A DNA stretch of 64,000 bases from Corynebacterium sp. P4-C1 (GTDB taxonomy: Bacteria; Actinomycetota; Actinomycetes; Mycobacteriales; Mycobacteriaceae). The position numbers and the translations under genes were made by a program. Under the pieces are notes generated by a model, which saw only the letters and a program-made list of their open reading frames with translations, had not been told where the DNA came from and ran no database searches. Position 1 is the first letter of the stretch. Each line of letters begins with the position of its first letter. The stretch is from the NCBI RefSeq assembly GCF_030503595.1, contig NZ_CP129966.1, positions 1,550,001 through 1,614,000 of the forward strand, in the 5' to 3' direction. Below, in pieces: positions 1 through 8,928 of this stretch.

Positions 1-391
1 CGTTGAACACCATGCGCTCGACGGGCACTTTCGGCTTGAGCACCTCGAGCAGGTGCCACGCGATCGCCTCGCCCTCGCGGTCCGGGTCTGTCGCGAGGAG
101 GAGCTTGTCGCTCTTTTTCAGCTTGGCTTTAAGGTCCGTGACCTTCTTTTTCTTGTCCGCGCTGACCACGTAGATCGGCTGGAATTCGGCCTCCGGGTTG
201 ACGCCGAGCTTCGCCCACGGCTCCTTCTTGTATTTCGCGGGAATGTCCGCAGCGCGGCCGGGAAGATCGCGGATGTGGCCCACAGACGCCTCGACGAAGT
301 AGCTATCACCCAGGTACTTCTGGATCTTCTTCGCCTTCGTCTGCGACTCCACAATGACCAGGGTCTTGCCCTGTCCGTTCTGCTCAGCCAC
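1..391 (-). CDS. topA: DNA topoisomerase I, N-terminal part (runs off the window edge)
   Basis: Type IA topoisomerase that relaxes negatively supercoiled DNA. Only the first 130 residues are present. They form the TOPRIM domain: [20 protein letters not shown] near residue 9, the GHIRDLP segment, and the acidic [18 protein letters not shown] motif that binds Mg2+. I chose the GTG at 391-389 because AAGGAG lies just upstream (about 402-407) and the protein then begins four residues before the conserved region. The neighbouring cspA and DECH-box helicase are the usual actinobacterial partners of topA. The rest of the protein lies beyond base 1. Confidence 0.95.
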   Translation of the reverse strand, partial: MAEQNGQGKTLVIVESQTKAKKIQKYLGDSYFVEASVGHIRDLPGRAADIPAKYKKEPWAKLGVNPEAEFQPIYVVSADKKKKVTDLKAKLKKSDKLLLATDPDREGEAIAWHLLEVLKPKVPVERMVFN

Positions 392-485
392 GCCGGGTGA
401 CTCCTTAAATATTCGCGTCAACGATTCTCTCAAAGACAACTACCACTATTTTCGCGGCGGCGTAAACGAGGGGTAGCGCTTTTTC

Positions 486-496
486 GCTTATCGACG
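486..496 (+). repeat. intergenic copy of the interspersed 11-mer GCTTATCGACG
   Basis: One of three intergenic copies of an 11-base motif that recurs through the window. It lies between the divergent topA and dedA genes, in a 222-bp stretch that must also hold both promoters. It could be read as part of a promoter, but the same word occurs inside genes in every reading frame, so it is better treated as a member of the repeated family. Confidence 0.6.
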
Positions 497-613
497 TTAA
501 CACTGCCCACCCCCAACCACTCCCGCCCCACTACACTTTCCGCAAGAGGTCACGTCTGCCCCGCACCCGCGTTCGGGGCCGGCACGGTACGAAAACGGGA
601 AGGATTAGCCGCT

Positions 614-1249
614 GTGAGTGGAGTAGTGGACTCGCTGGTCGCATTCTTGGAGCAGCTCATGACCACCCCGTTCTTCTACCCGCTGCTGAGTCTGTTGATC
701 AGCGTTGATGCGCTGTGCCCGCTGGTGCCGTCCGAGACTGTCCTCAACTTGGCCGGCGCTTTTTCCGGCTCTCAAGGCATTCCGGATGTGCGGTGGATTT
801 TCGGTGCCGCGGCGATCGGAGCGATCATCGGCGACAACCTGTGCTTCATGCTGGGCGGCAAACTCATCCGGGTGGTCAACCAGCTCGACCCCGAGTCGCG
901 CGCCGGCAAGACCATCGAGTGGGTGCGCGCCAACCAGAACAAGCGGGCGGGGGTGACCATCATCGTGGCGCGCTTCCTGCCGTGGGCGCGCTGGGTGGCC
1001 ACAATTGTCCTGGGTTCGGTGCGCTACAACTGGTTCTTGTTCTTCATTTACGACACGATCGGCGTCCTGCTCTGGGTCACCATCGGCGTCGGTGTCGGCT
1101 ACGTCGGCGGCTCCATCCTCTCCGACTTCCCTCTGCTGGCCATGCTGGTGGGTGTGACCTTGGGCTCCTTGGTCGGCTTCGCCATCCAGAAGCTGCAGTT
1201 GCGTTTTGCGGAGTGGAACGACGTGCGGCGGGGCACGTCCGTGATTTAA
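614..1249 (+). CDS. DedA/VTT-family membrane protein
   Basis: Polytopic inner-membrane protein of the DedA (SNARE-associated/VTT) superfamily, 211 residues. Family members are linked to polyprenyl-phosphate or phospholipid flipping and membrane homeostasis. The sequence shows the DedA hallmarks: an early hydrophobic re-entrant segment with a P-S-E-T motif near residues 38-41, the VARFLPWAR motif near residue 118 corresponding to the family's F-x-R-x-x-P region, and several C-terminal transmembrane helices. The start is GTG at 614, with GGAAGG about ten bases upstream. It is convergent with cspA and separated from it by a strong hairpin. The substrate cannot be told from the sequence. Confidence 0.85.
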   Translation: MSGVVDSLVAFLEQLMTTPFFYPLLSLLISVDALCPLVPSETVLNLAGAFSGSQGIPDVRWIFGAAAIGAIIGDNLCFMLGGKLIRVVNQLDPESRAGKTIEWVRANQNKRAGVTIIVARFLPWARWVATIVLGSVRYNWFLFFIYDTIGVLLWVTIGVGVGYVGGSILSDFPLLAMLVGVTLGSLVGFAIQKLQLRFAEWNDVRRGTSVI

Positions 1250-1251
1250 CA

Positions 1252-1304
1252 GCGCAACCCCGGCCCCTCCCCCGTTCAAAGGGGTGGAGGAGCCGGGGTT
1301 GTGC
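1252..1304. terminator. bidirectional hairpin between dedA and cspA
   Basis: A long stem: bases 1252-1264 (GCGCAACCCCGGC) pair with 1292-1304 with one mismatch, and the inner C-run at 1265-1273 faces the G-rich 1281-1290. It lies three bases after the dedA stop and 17 bases beyond the cspA stop, so it can serve both convergent genes. There is no clear T-tract on either side. Confidence 0.75.
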
Positions 1305-1321
1305 GGGACGTTTATTAGGTG

Positions 1322-1525
1322 TTAGAGCGCGCGCACCTGCTGTGCCTGCGGGCCCTTGCTGCCTTCGCCGATCTCGAATTCGACCTGCTGGTTCTCCTCG
1401 AGGGTGCGGAAGCCGCTGCCCTGGATCTCCGAGTAGTGGACGAAAACGTCGGCGGAGCCGTCGTCAGGAGCGATGAAGCCGAAGCCCTTTTCGGCGTTGA
1501 ACCACTTCACTGTTCCAGTAGCCAT
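1322..1525 (-). CDS. cspA: cold shock protein CspA
   Basis: Single OB-fold RNA chaperone of 67 residues. The start is the ATG at 1525 with GAAAGG upstream, because the protein then begins with the family-standard [18 protein letters not shown] (RNP-1) and continues to [10 protein letters not shown] (RNP-2); a longer frame to 1630 only adds non-conserved residues. The leader between the helicase start (1694) and the cspA ATG is about 170 bases and carries the promoter; cold-shock genes often have long structured leaders. The gene is divergent from the DECH-box helicase. Confidence 0.95.
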   Translation of the reverse strand: MATGTVKWFNAEKGFGFIAPDDGSADVFVHYSEIQGSGFRTLEENQQVEFEIGEGSKGPQAQQVRAL

Positions 1526-1693
1526 TGTGATCAAACCTTTCGTGATTTCCGGCCTGTGCCGGTTGTTCGCGGTCGTGCTGGCAAAACTCGCGAGCACCCC
1601 GTGAAAGGCGCACACAAAATCTGCGACCACTGATTATCTTGCCATGATTTATGCTTTTACGTCGGACTTAATTTACGCGGGGAGGGAGATCGC

Positions 1694-4069
1694 ATGCCGC
1701 ACAGCGGATCCGGCGGTTTCGCCGATGAGCTCATCGACGGCCTCGCCCGCGCTCTCCCGTCGGGAACGCTCACGCATGTGCGCACTGTCGCCGCGCAGCT
1801 CTCGCGGACGGCACCGTGGCCGGACTGGGTCGACGAAGACTTAAAGAACACGCTTATCGACGCCTCCATCCCCCACCTCTACATCCACCAGCGCCAATGC
1901 GCCGACTTGGCCTGGGAAGGCCGGGACGTCGTGGTGGCGACAGGCACGTCGTCAGGCAAGTCCCTGGGCTACCAGCTACCCGTGCTGAGCACGCTCGCGG
2001 ACGACCCCACTGCGTGCGCTTTGTACATCACCCCCACCAAGGCCCTGGGGTCCGACCAGCTGTTGGCGGTGAGCAACCTGATCAAAGGCCACCCCCGGTT
2101 GAGCGGCCCGAAAGGCATCAACCCGACGCCCTACGACGGCGACACCCCCACCGAGGCGCGGTCGACGATCAGGGAAACCACCCGCTTCGCCTTCACCAAC
2201 CCCGATATGCTGCACGCCGGCATCTTGTCCTCCCACGTGCGGTGGGCGCGGTTCATGCGCCACCTGAAATACGTGGTGGTGGACGAATGCCACACCTACC
2301 GCGGGGTGTTCGGGGCGAATGTGGCGCTGGTGCTGCGCCGCCTCGACCGCATCGCGCGAGCCTACGGGGCGCGCCCCACATTCATATTCGCCTCCGCCAC
2401 CGCGGCGGACCCGGCGGCGCACGCGGCGAGGCTGTGCGGACGGGAGGTGACCGCCGTGACGGAGGACGGGGCACCCACCGGCGAGCGCACCTTCGCCTTG
2501 TGGGAGCCCGGCTTCATCGAGGGCGCCGAGGGCGAGAACGGGGCACCGGTGCGCCGCGCCGCCACCACCGAGGCGGGGGCGATGATGGCGGACCTCGTCG
2601 CGGCGGGTGCCCGGACGTTGACCTTCGTGAGGTCCCGGCGCGCCAGCGAGACCGTTGCGATGCGCGCCTCCGAAGATCTCGTGGCAGCCGGGCGCGCCGA
2701 TTTCGCCCGCCGAATCGCCTCCTACCGGGCGGGCTACCTCGCCGAGGACCGGCGGGCGCTCGAGCGTGCCCTGGACAACGGCGACCTGCTGGGCATGGCC
2801 ACGACGAATGCGCTGGAGCTGGGCATCGATGTCGGCGGCTTGGACGCGGTGGTCATGGCCGGGTTCCCGGGCACCGTCGCATCGTTCCGGCAACAGGCCG
2901 GCCGGGCGGGGCGCCGCGGGCAGTCGTCGCTAGTGGTCATGATCGCCCGCGACGAGCCCATGGACACCTACCTGGTCCACCACCCCGAAGCTCTATTGGA
3001 CAAAGCGGTGGAGAACAGCGTTTTCGACCCCGCCAACCCGTATATTCTCCGTGGTCATGTCTACTGCGCCGCCGTGGAGAAACCGCTCACGGAGGCGGAT
3101 ATGGAGGAGCTGGGGGCGGGGGATGTCGTCGACAAGCTGGAAGCTGACGGTCTGCTGCGCAAGCGTGCGCGCGGCTGGTTCGCGGTCCCCCAGCTCACGG
3201 GGCCGATCTCGCCGGAGACCGCCCACGGCTCGGTATCGTTGCGCGGCGGGACCGGCGAGCAGGTCATGATCGTCGACGCGACAGACGGCCGCCTGCTCGG
3301 CACCGTCGATTCCGCGCGCGCGATGTCGCAGGTCCACGACGGTGCCGTGTACATCCACCAAGGCGAGTACTTCATCACCGACGAACTCGACCTGGACAAC
3401 TACGTCGCGCTCGCGCACCCGGAAGTGCCCGATTACAGCACCACCGCACGCTCGACGACCGACATCGCAATTATCGGCGAGGCCCACGCCCGCTGGAACC
3501 CGTCGCCCGGACTGTGGGTGGCCAGCGTCGACGTCGAGGTCACGGACCGCGTCACGGGCTACGTGGTCACACTCGCCGACGGCACCACCTCCGAGCACAT
3601 CCCCCTCGACCTGCCCGAGCAGAAGCTTCTCACCCGCGCCGTCGCCTACACCATCGACCCGTTGGCCCTGGAGAAGATGGGGGTGACCGCCGGCGACACC
3701 CCCGGCACCCTGCACGCCGCCGAGCACGCCGCCATCGGCCTGCTGCCCCTGTTGGCCACCTGCGACAGGTGGGATATCGGTGGGGTGTCCACCGCCCTGC
3801 ACCCCGAAACCATGCTGCCGACCGTGTTCGTCTACGACGGCCACCCCGGCGGCGCCGGCTTCGCCGACGAGGGCTACGACCGCTTCCACGAGTGGATCTC
3901 CGCCACGTTCGAGGCAGTGAAGTCCTGCGGCTGCGCTGCCGGCTGCCCCTCGTGCGTGCAGTCGCCGAAATGCGGGAACGGCAACCAGCCCCTAGACAAG
4001 GCCGGAGCGCTGAAGCTCCTCGGCGCACTGGTGACCATGACTGCCGGAGCGGACACCGGAGCTTCCTAG
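1694..4069 (+). CDS. DECH-box helicase with DUF1998, MrfA/YprA-like
   Basis: Superfamily 2 helicase of 791 residues, the actinobacterial 'helicase/secretion neighbourhood' type, related to Bacillus MrfA and E. coli YprA. Visible motifs are Walker A ATGTSSGKS at residues 82-90, the Walker B box VVVDECHTYRG near 200, motif III SATAADP near 235, and the QQAGRAGRRG arginine-finger motif near 400. The C-terminal DUF1998 region ends in a Cys cluster (CGCAAGCPSCVQSPKCGNG, near 745-765) that should bind zinc. MrfA has a role in mitomycin-type DNA repair in Bacillus; that role here is inference. A motif copy GCTTATCGAC lies at 1852. The gene opens the Tad-type locus that follows on the opposite strand. 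Confidence 0.9.
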   Translation: MPHSGSGGFADELIDGLARALPSGTLTHVRTVAAQLSRTAPWPDWVDEDLKNTLIDASIPHLYIHQRQCADLAWEGRDVVVATGTSSGKSLGYQLPVLSTLADDPTACALYITPTKALGSDQLLAVSNLIKGHPRLSGPKGINPTPYDGDTPTEARSTIRETTRFAFTNPDMLHAGILSSHVRWARFMRHLKYVVVDECHTYRGVFGANVALVLRRLDRIARAYGARPTFIFASATAADPAAHAARLCGREVTAVTEDGAPTGERTFALWEPGFIEGAEGENGAPVRRAATTEAGAMMADLVAAGARTLTFVRSRRASETVAMRASEDLVAAGRADFARRIASYRAGYLAEDRRALERALDNGDLLGMATTNALELGIDVGGLDAVVMAGFPGTVASFRQQAGRAGRRGQSSLVVMIARDEPMDTYLVHHPEALLDKAVENSVFDPANPYILRGHVYCAAVEKPLTEADMEELGAGDVVDKLEADGLLRKRARGWFAVPQLTGPISPETAHGSVSLRGGTGEQVMIVDATDGRLLGTVDSARAMSQVHDGAVYIHQGEYFITDELDLDNYVALAHPEVPDYSTTARSTTDIAIIGEAHARWNPSPGLWVASVDVEVTDRVTGYVVTLADGTTSEHIPLDLPEQKLLTRAVAYTIDPLALEKMGVTAGDTPGTLHAAEHAAIGLLPLLATCDRWDIGGVSTALHPETMLPTVFVYDGHPGGAGFADEGYDRFHEWISATFEAVKSCGCAAGCPSCVQSPKCGNGNQPLDKAGALKLLGALVTMTAGADTGAS

Positions 4070-4160
4070 ATCGGCTCCGCCTTCGCCGGTGCTCCTGCCG
4101 CGCCCGTGACTGCCGGAGGTCATCCCTCCAGTCGGTTTCTTAAGTCAGCCCCGGTTTTGT

Positions 4161-4523
4161 CTAGATCGGTCCTGCTTTGGCAACCGCTTCTGACTTCCCC
4201 ACGGTGGCGGAAACTACGACGTCTGCCCCGGTAATGGCGCACTGACCAAGCTCCGCCCCGTTGAGCTCCGCGGTCTGCCGCGCCGTTGAGCATGCGTCAG
4301 AACCGGCGTACACGGCAGTCGCCCCGGCGACCGCGGCGAGGTCAGCGGCGACCTGCGCGCGGTGCGTGTCCGCCGTTCTGCTCACCAACGCCGCGACGAC
4401 CAGGGCCAACGCCACCACTGCGGCGATGATGCCTGCCGACGCGATGGTGGCGTAGCCGCAGTCGGACCCGCAGCGGGTTCGCCGAGCTCGCCGGACGAGC
4501 CAGGAACGCGCTGCGGTTGTCAC
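4161..4523 (-). CDS. TadE-like/TadG-like pseudopilin of the helicase/secretion locus
   Basis: 120-residue membrane protein at the end of the Tad operon, matching the Rv3654c-like 'TadE-like DECH' family by context and design. It has a short basic leader, then a prepilin-like site CG-YATIASAGIIAAV and one hydrophobic helix (about 24-46), followed by an Ala-rich extracellular tail with two cysteines. The residue at +5 of the mature form is Ala instead of the pilin Glu, so it is probably a minor or assembly component. Its start overlaps the end of tadE by four bases, showing translational coupling. Confidence 0.75.
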   Translation of the reverse strand: MTTAARSWLVRRARRTRCGSDCGYATIASAGIIAAVVALALVVAALVSRTADTHRAQVAADLAAVAGATAVYAGSDACSTARQTAELNGAELGQCAITGADVVVSATVGKSEAVAKAGPI

Positions 4524-4834
4524 GGTGCCTCCACGGGGAACGCGGCGGTGGCGCTCATCGCGCGCACCGGTGCCGGGACCTGCGCGGTCACCCGCACCAC
4601 CCCGGCGGACTCCGAAACGGTGACGGTTACGCCATCGCGCGGCGGTTCGTACGGCACGCCGATGGCGTGCGACCGAGCGGCCGCACCGGCGATGTCCACC
4701 GCCGCGATATACGCACCCAACGTCGCGATCCCCGCCACGATCGCCGCCGCCACCGTGACCAGAACAGCCAGGGCGAGAGCGGCTTCGATGGTGACGGAGC
4801 CGCGGTCGTCGATAAGCGGAATGCGCCGTGACAT
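4520..4834 (-). CDS. TadE-family pilus assembly protein
   Basis: 104-residue pseudopilin. The start is ATG at 4834 with AGGGAGAA upstream. The leader ends in DDRG, followed by SVTIEAALALAVLVTVAAAI, which has the pilin-like Glu at mature position +5 and a single long hydrophobic helix. It lies 10 bases downstream of the major pilin gene and overlaps the next TadE-like gene. The leader encodes LID with the codons CTT ATC GAC, which is one of the interspersed motif copies (4808-4817). TadE proteins assist Flp-type pilus assembly. Confidence 0.8.
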   Translation of the reverse strand: MSRRIPLIDDRGSVTIEAALALAVLVTVAAAIVAGIATLGAYIAAVDIAGAAARSHAIGVPYEPPRDGVTVTVSESAGVVRVTAQVPAPVRAMSATAAFPVEAP

Positions 4835-4844
4835 GACGTTCTCC

Positions 4845-5090
4845 CTAGGACGGCTTGTTCGACAGCGCGTCGGTGATGATCCCCTCGATCGCGTCCACCA
4901 CCCCGTTACCGTTGATGACCATGTAGAGCACCGCGGCAAGCGCCGCCGCGGCCAGGCTCCCCATGGCGTATTCGATGGTCGACATCCCGTCGTCCCTGCC
5001 CAGACGCGCCGCACGCGCGGCAGCTTCGATGTAGAGGCGGGTGATCTTCTCGTTGATGGACTCAGTGGTGTTCGTGATTGCTGCGGTCAT
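4845..5090 (-). CDS. Flp-type pilin, DUF4244 family
   Basis: 81-residue major pilin candidate for the Tad-like system. A 35-residue leader ends in DDG, and the mature part begins MSTIEYAMGSLAAAALAAVL: Gly at -1 and Glu at +5 are the classical type IV prepilin cleavage signature. The hydrophobic helix is followed by a short polar tail ending in NKPS. AAGGAG precedes the ATG. A 123-bp gap separates it from tadC, unlike the tight coupling of tadA-B-C, so it may have its own promoter and be made in larger amounts. No prepilin peptidase gene is present in the window. Confidence 0.85.
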   Translation of the reverse strand: MTAAITNTTESINEKITRLYIEAAARAARLGRDDGMSTIEYAMGSLAAAALAAVLYMVINGNGVVDAIEGIITDALSNKPS

Positions 5091-5213
5091 TGTGTTTTCT
5101 CCTTGTGTGAATGCGTGTGCTTGTCGGCCTGTTGGCCTATTCCGGCTGTCGGTCTGTTTGGTCGCTAAATGGTGGTCGAGTGATTGCTGCGGTTGTGGTT
5201 GTGTTCCCTCCCC

Positions 5214-5819
5214 TCATTGCCCGCCGAACATCTGCGAGCCCAGACCGATGACCACGGGTGCAAGCCCGAGGACGAAGAAGGCCGGGAGGAAGAAGGCGGC
5301 GAGCGGAATGCTGATCAGGACCCCTGCGCGTTCGGCGGCTGCGGTCGCGTCGTCGGCGGCTTCCTCGCGGAGTGTTGCCGCGAGGCGGTCGCACCCGTCG
5401 GCAACGGCGGAACCGGATGCGTGGGACAACGCGACGAGCGACGCGAGCTCCCCGCACCCGGGCACCCCGTCCATGGCGGACCAGGCGCGTTCCGGTTCGA
5501 CGCCGAGGTGGTGGAAAGCAACCACGCGGCGCCATTTCTCGGCGAGCGGTGAGGCCGCATCCTCCCCCGGTGCGCCCGGGGCACCGTAGCTGTCGGCCAC
5601 TGCCTCGGCAGCGACGGGGACAGGCAACCCGGCGCGGAAACAGGCGGCGAACAGCTCGATGTCGCTGGCGATCCGGTGCCGGTCCGGTGGACCGTCGCGC
5701 GGGGTCTTGGAGCCGGCGGCGCCGCGGCCGCCGGCCGGCGGGGTGAAACGCCCGGCGACCGGGGCGGGAGGCACGGCGAGGGCGGCACCGAGCAGCACGG
5801 CGGTAGCGAATCCGGTCAT
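5214..5819 (-). CDS. type II secretion F-domain protein, TadC-like
   Basis: 201-residue inner-membrane platform protein. It has an N-terminal hydrophobic segment (about 4-20), a cytoplasmic GspF-like helical domain (about 50-160) with the L-P-V-P-x-A-A-E type start, and two C-terminal transmembrane helices (IPLAAFFLPAFFVLGLAPVVI). It begins four bases inside the end of tadB. Together TadB and TadC form the platform on which the TadA ATPase acts. It is shorter than classical TadC proteins but of ordinary size for the actinobacterial locus. Confidence 0.8.
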   Translation of the reverse strand: MTGFATAVLLGAALAVPPAPVAGRFTPPAGGRGAAGSKTPRDGPPDRHRIASDIELFAACFRAGLPVPVAAEAVADSYGAPGAPGEDAASPLAEKWRRVVAFHHLGVEPERAWSAMDGVPGCGELASLVALSHASGSAVADGCDRLAATLREEAADDATAAAERAGVLISIPLAAFFLPAFFVLGLAPVVIGLGSQMFGGQ

Positions 5820-6601
5820 CCGGCGGCCCTCCCGATGATGAATTGGGAGGTGTGGAACCCGGCGCAGACCAGCACCGTTCCGGCGAGCAGGAGCATACTG
5901 CCGAGCCCGCCGCCGGTGAGCAGCGCCACCGGCCGCGCACCCATGGCCTGCCCCATGAGGATTCCGGCCAGAGGCAGGACGGACAGGACAACGGCGGTGG
6001 CCCGCGGCCCGGCGAGCGCCGCCGAGGTGGCGTGGCGGTGACGCAGGGCGTTGTCGATGCGGGAGCGGGCGCTGTCCAGAAGGTCCGCCATGGGGATGCC
6101 GAGGCGGGCCGACAGGAGCCAGAGGCTCGCCGCGCCGCGGAGTTCAGCGGAGGAGGAGTCGGCGAGTGCGGCCGCACCGGTCCCGCCGCGGCGGGCGTGG
6201 GCGGCGGCGCGTTCAAGGTCACGAACAAGGTCGGCGGGGGCGCCGTCGGGAAGCTGGCCGACGGCACGCGCGCACGCGTCCGCGACGGTGGATCCGGCGC
6301 GCACCGCGGCGACAAGATGACCGAGGTAGGCAGCGGTGGTCTCCATGCGCGCAGTGGCGGCTTTCGCCCGGCGGGAGCGTACAACGCTATGCGCGGCCGT
6401 CGCGCCCGCCACGCATGCCGCGAGGACGACGAGCATGCGGTCGGCAGCCAAGATCAGAGGCACAGCCGTGGCGGAAACAACAGGCAGAGCCGGAAGCAGT
6501 GAAGCGAGGCTACGCGAACGACCGGGCGCCAGGTTCCCGACGCGCCGCGCGGGGTGGGCGGGCGCGACGGCGGCAGCGGCGGCGAGAAGGAAGAGTGTCA
6601 T
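5816..6601 (-). CDS. type II secretion F-domain protein, TadB-like
   Basis: 261-residue inner-membrane platform protein. I chose the ATG at 6601, whose bases overlap the tadA stop as ATGA, rather than a longer frame that adds a basic unconserved stretch. There are hydrophobic segments at the N terminus and near 55-85, the GspF-type helical bundle near 100-205 (AAYLGHLVAAVRAGSTVADA, then LWLLSARLGIPMADLLDSA), and two C-terminal helices. It is coupled on both sides to tadA and tadC. Confidence 0.8.
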   Translation of the reverse strand: MTLFLLAAAAAVAPAHPARRVGNLAPGRSRSLASLLPALPVVSATAVPLILAADRMLVVLAACVAGATAAHSVVRSRRAKAATARMETTAAYLGHLVAAVRAGSTVADACARAVGQLPDGAPADLVRDLERAAAHARRGGTGAAALADSSSAELRGAASLWLLSARLGIPMADLLDSARSRIDNALRHRHATSAALAGPRATAVVLSVLPLAGILMGQAMGARPVALLTGGGLGSMLLLAGTVLVCAGFHTSQFIIGRAAG

Positions 6602-7740
6602 GGCAGCCCCAGTTCGTCTTTGAGCTCGCTGTATCCCTCGCGCGGACCGGTGTCGGCGTCCCACACGACGTGGGGAGTCACGGGGTTTCCGTCGAGCACG
6701 CCGATCTGGTGGACACGCCGTTTGCCGTCCGCGCCGCGCCGCATGACCACCACGGCATCGACGGCGGCGGCGAGCTGCGAATGCAGCGCCTCACGGCCGA
6801 GCCCGCCGAGCACGGCAAGAGCCTCGAGGCGGGCGGGGACTTCCTCGATCGAATTCGCGTGCACGGTGCCCGCGCCGCCGTCGTGCCCGGTGTTCAGCGC
6901 GGCGAGCAAGTCGACGACTTCGGCGCCGCGGATCTCCCCCACCACGATCCGGTCGGGCCGCATGCGCAGCGCCTGTCGCAGCAGGTCGGAGATGGTGATC
7001 TCGCCAGCACCCTCCGCATTCGCGCCGCGCGACGTCAGGTTCACCACGTGCGGGTGCGCGGGCGTGAGCTCGACGGTGTCCTCGATCGCCACGATGCGCT
7101 CGTGCGCGGCGACCTCCGCCAGCATCGCGGCGAGCAAGGTCGTCTTTCCCGTCCCGGTTCCGCCGACGACGAGGAAAGCTTTCCGCTTCTCGACGATCCC
7201 CCTAAGCACCCCCGCCCTTTCCCCATCCACGCCCCCTGAGGCCTGGATCTGGTCCAGCGTGGCTGTCTTGTTCCGCAGCACGCGCAGGGACATGCACGTG
7301 CCGCAATTGGCGGTGGGGGAAAGGATGGCGTGGAAGCGGAGAACAGTGCCGTCGTCGCGCGGAATATGCCCGTCGGCGAAGGGGCGAGCATCGTCCAGGC
7401 GGCACCCGCAACTACTGGCCAGACGGGTGGCCAAGCGCCGGACCTCCGCCTCCCCGACCAGGGTGAGGCTCGCGCGCTCCAGGCCGCGGCCGCGGTCGAA
7501 GAAAATGTCGTCGGGCCCGTTGACGCAGATATCCGTGACACCGTCGATGGCGAGGACCTGCTCGAGTGGGCCGATGCCGACGGTCTCGTCGCGCAGCGTC
7601 CGCATGATGTCGAGGACGTCGAGATCGCTGATCACCACCGCTTCCTCGCGGATGAGTGCCGCCAGCTGCGCCGGACTGTGCTCCTGCGGGGAGTCGGCGA
7701 GGCGCCGCTGAACCTTCGCCAAGATGGATGCCCTATCCAT
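6598..7740 (-). CDS. TadA/CpaF-type secretion ATPase
   Basis: 380-residue hexameric ATPase that powers pilus assembly. The N-terminal domain is about 1-150. The ATPase core shows Walker A GGTGTGKTTLL (near 178), the Asp box VAIEDTVEL, Walker B RPDRIVVGEIRGAE, and the His box TGHDGGAGTVHANS. It starts eight bases inside the end of ssd and is followed by tadB with a four-base overlap, so ssd-tadA-tadB-tadC is one transcription unit. The family assignment is secure; the secreted or assembled product is inferred to be the DUF4244 pilin. Confidence 0.92.
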   Translation of the reverse strand: MDRASILAKVQRRLADSPQEHSPAQLAALIREEAVVISDLDVLDIMRTLRDETVGIGPLEQVLAIDGVTDICVNGPDDIFFDRGRGLERASLTLVGEAEVRRLATRLASSCGCRLDDARPFADGHIPRDDGTVLRFHAILSPTANCGTCMSLRVLRNKTATLDQIQASGGVDGERAGVLRGIVEKRKAFLVVGGTGTGKTTLLAAMLAEVAAHERIVAIEDTVELTPAHPHVVNLTSRGANAEGAGEITISDLLRQALRMRPDRIVVGEIRGAEVVDLLAALNTGHDGGAGTVHANSIEEVPARLEALAVLGGLGREALHSQLAAAVDAVVVMRRGADGKRRVHQIGVLDGNPVTPHVVWDADTGPREGYSELKDELGLP

Positions 7741-8830
7741 TGGCCACCTCCAAGACAGCCTCCGCGGCGGCGGCTAACGCGCGGGGGAGCCGGACTGGAA
7801 GTCCGTGAACCTCGGTGCCGCGGACGAGCCGCGGCAGATGTTTGACCTCCGCGATGACGTCCGCTCCCGCGACGCGTTCCACTTCCCGCGCGCTCAACCC
7901 CGACCACCCACGGTGTCGCAGGACCAATGAGACCGGGGTGTCCGCCGCGCGGCATTCCGCGCAGATCAGCGCTGCCGCTGCCGCCGCCCGCACTTCTGCC
8001 GGGACGACGACGAAGGCATGGTCGCACCTGTTCGGCAACGCATCCGGCGGGGCATCCACCACGGTCAGTCCCGCGGCGCCGAGCACCGTGGTCACGCGGT
8101 CGACTTCACCGGTCAGTCCCGCGGCAGCGGCACCGGCCGTGGAGACAGTCACTTTTGTCCGCGGCCCAGTGAGCACCGCGATTCCGTCAGAAGTCCGCGG
8201 CAGTGCCTTGCGCAGCTGGGCTCTGTCGACGGAGCCCTCACCAATGTCGATCTCACCCCACCGCGCACCCACTTCCTCTTCCACGCCGAACAGCAAGTCC
8301 AGACCGCCGGAATAGCGGTGGGCATCCACCACCACCGGTTCCATGTCTGTCGACGCCGTCCGAGCCACCGCCGCAGCCAGCGTCGACGTGCCGGCCCCGC
8401 CGGCGGCACCCACGAACGTCAGGACAGCCCCGACGGTCGGCGACGCGGCTCGGCGGCCGACCACGCTCCTTCCCGACCGCGGCTCCCGTGTCTGCCCCGC
8501 CCCCTGGGAGCTCGCGAGCGCCAGCTTTCCCAGCGCCTTGAGCAGGTCCGCGGCGTGGGCGGGAAGAATGAAGGTGTCCTCAGGGGCCGCCGCCGGGTCG
8601 GCATCGCCACTCACGAAAAAGATGCCCTCACGCGGGGGAAGGGAGTCGAGGTCGGGGGCACGGGCGCGGTCGATAAGCACGGCGAATGCCCGGGCATAAT
8701 GGCGGACAAGATCATCGGGCCCCCGCGAATCGATGAGCGGGCGCCCCGTCGCCGCCGCTAGGTGAGTGGCTTCAGGGTGCAGGAGCGCGTCGTCGACGGC
8801 GATGAGAATCGGTGCTGTTTCGCTGGTCAT
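7733..8830 (-). CDS. ssd: septum site-determining protein Ssd / CpaE-like
   Basis: 365-residue MinD/ParA-like protein of the actinobacterial Ssd/CpaE family. An N-terminal receiver-like domain (about 1-120) precedes a P-loop domain whose Walker A is degenerate: AAGGAGTSTLAAAVAR has no Lys where GKT/GKS is expected. The family is known for this and for roles in septum placement and Tad localisation. The start is taken at ATG 8830, since upstream residues look unconserved. It heads the tad operon. A motif copy at 8669 encodes LID; this is the only copy whose eleventh base differs. Confidence 0.8.
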   Translation of the reverse strand: MTSETAPILIAVDDALLHPEATHLAAATGRPLIDSRGPDDLVRHYARAFAVLIDRARAPDLDSLPPREGIFFVSGDADPAAAPEDTFILPAHAADLLKALGKLALASSQGAGQTREPRSGRSVVGRRAASPTVGAVLTFVGAAGGAGTSTLAAAVARTASTDMEPVVVDAHRYSGGLDLLFGVEEEVGARWGEIDIGEGSVDRAQLRKALPRTSDGIAVLTGPRTKVTVSTAGAAAAGLTGEVDRVTTVLGAAGLTVVDAPPDALPNRCDHAFVVVPAEVRAAAAAALICAECRAADTPVSLVLRHRGWSGLSAREVERVAGADVIAEVKHLPRLVRGTEVHGLPVRLPRALAAAAEAVLEVANG

Positions 8831-8928
8831 GGCTTCACCATCGCCCAGCTCCCACGGCTGCTCAAGGTCCCCTCCGCGCAACTGTGGATAACCCCGGTTT
8901 TACGGGACGCGTCACCAAAAAACTGTGG

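Noticed and set aside
8884..8892. DnaA-box-like TGTGGATAA at 8884 and TTATCCACA at 16034 as an origin
   Set aside because: Only single boxes 7 kb apart, with no cluster, no AT-rich unwinding region and no dnaA or dnaN nearby.
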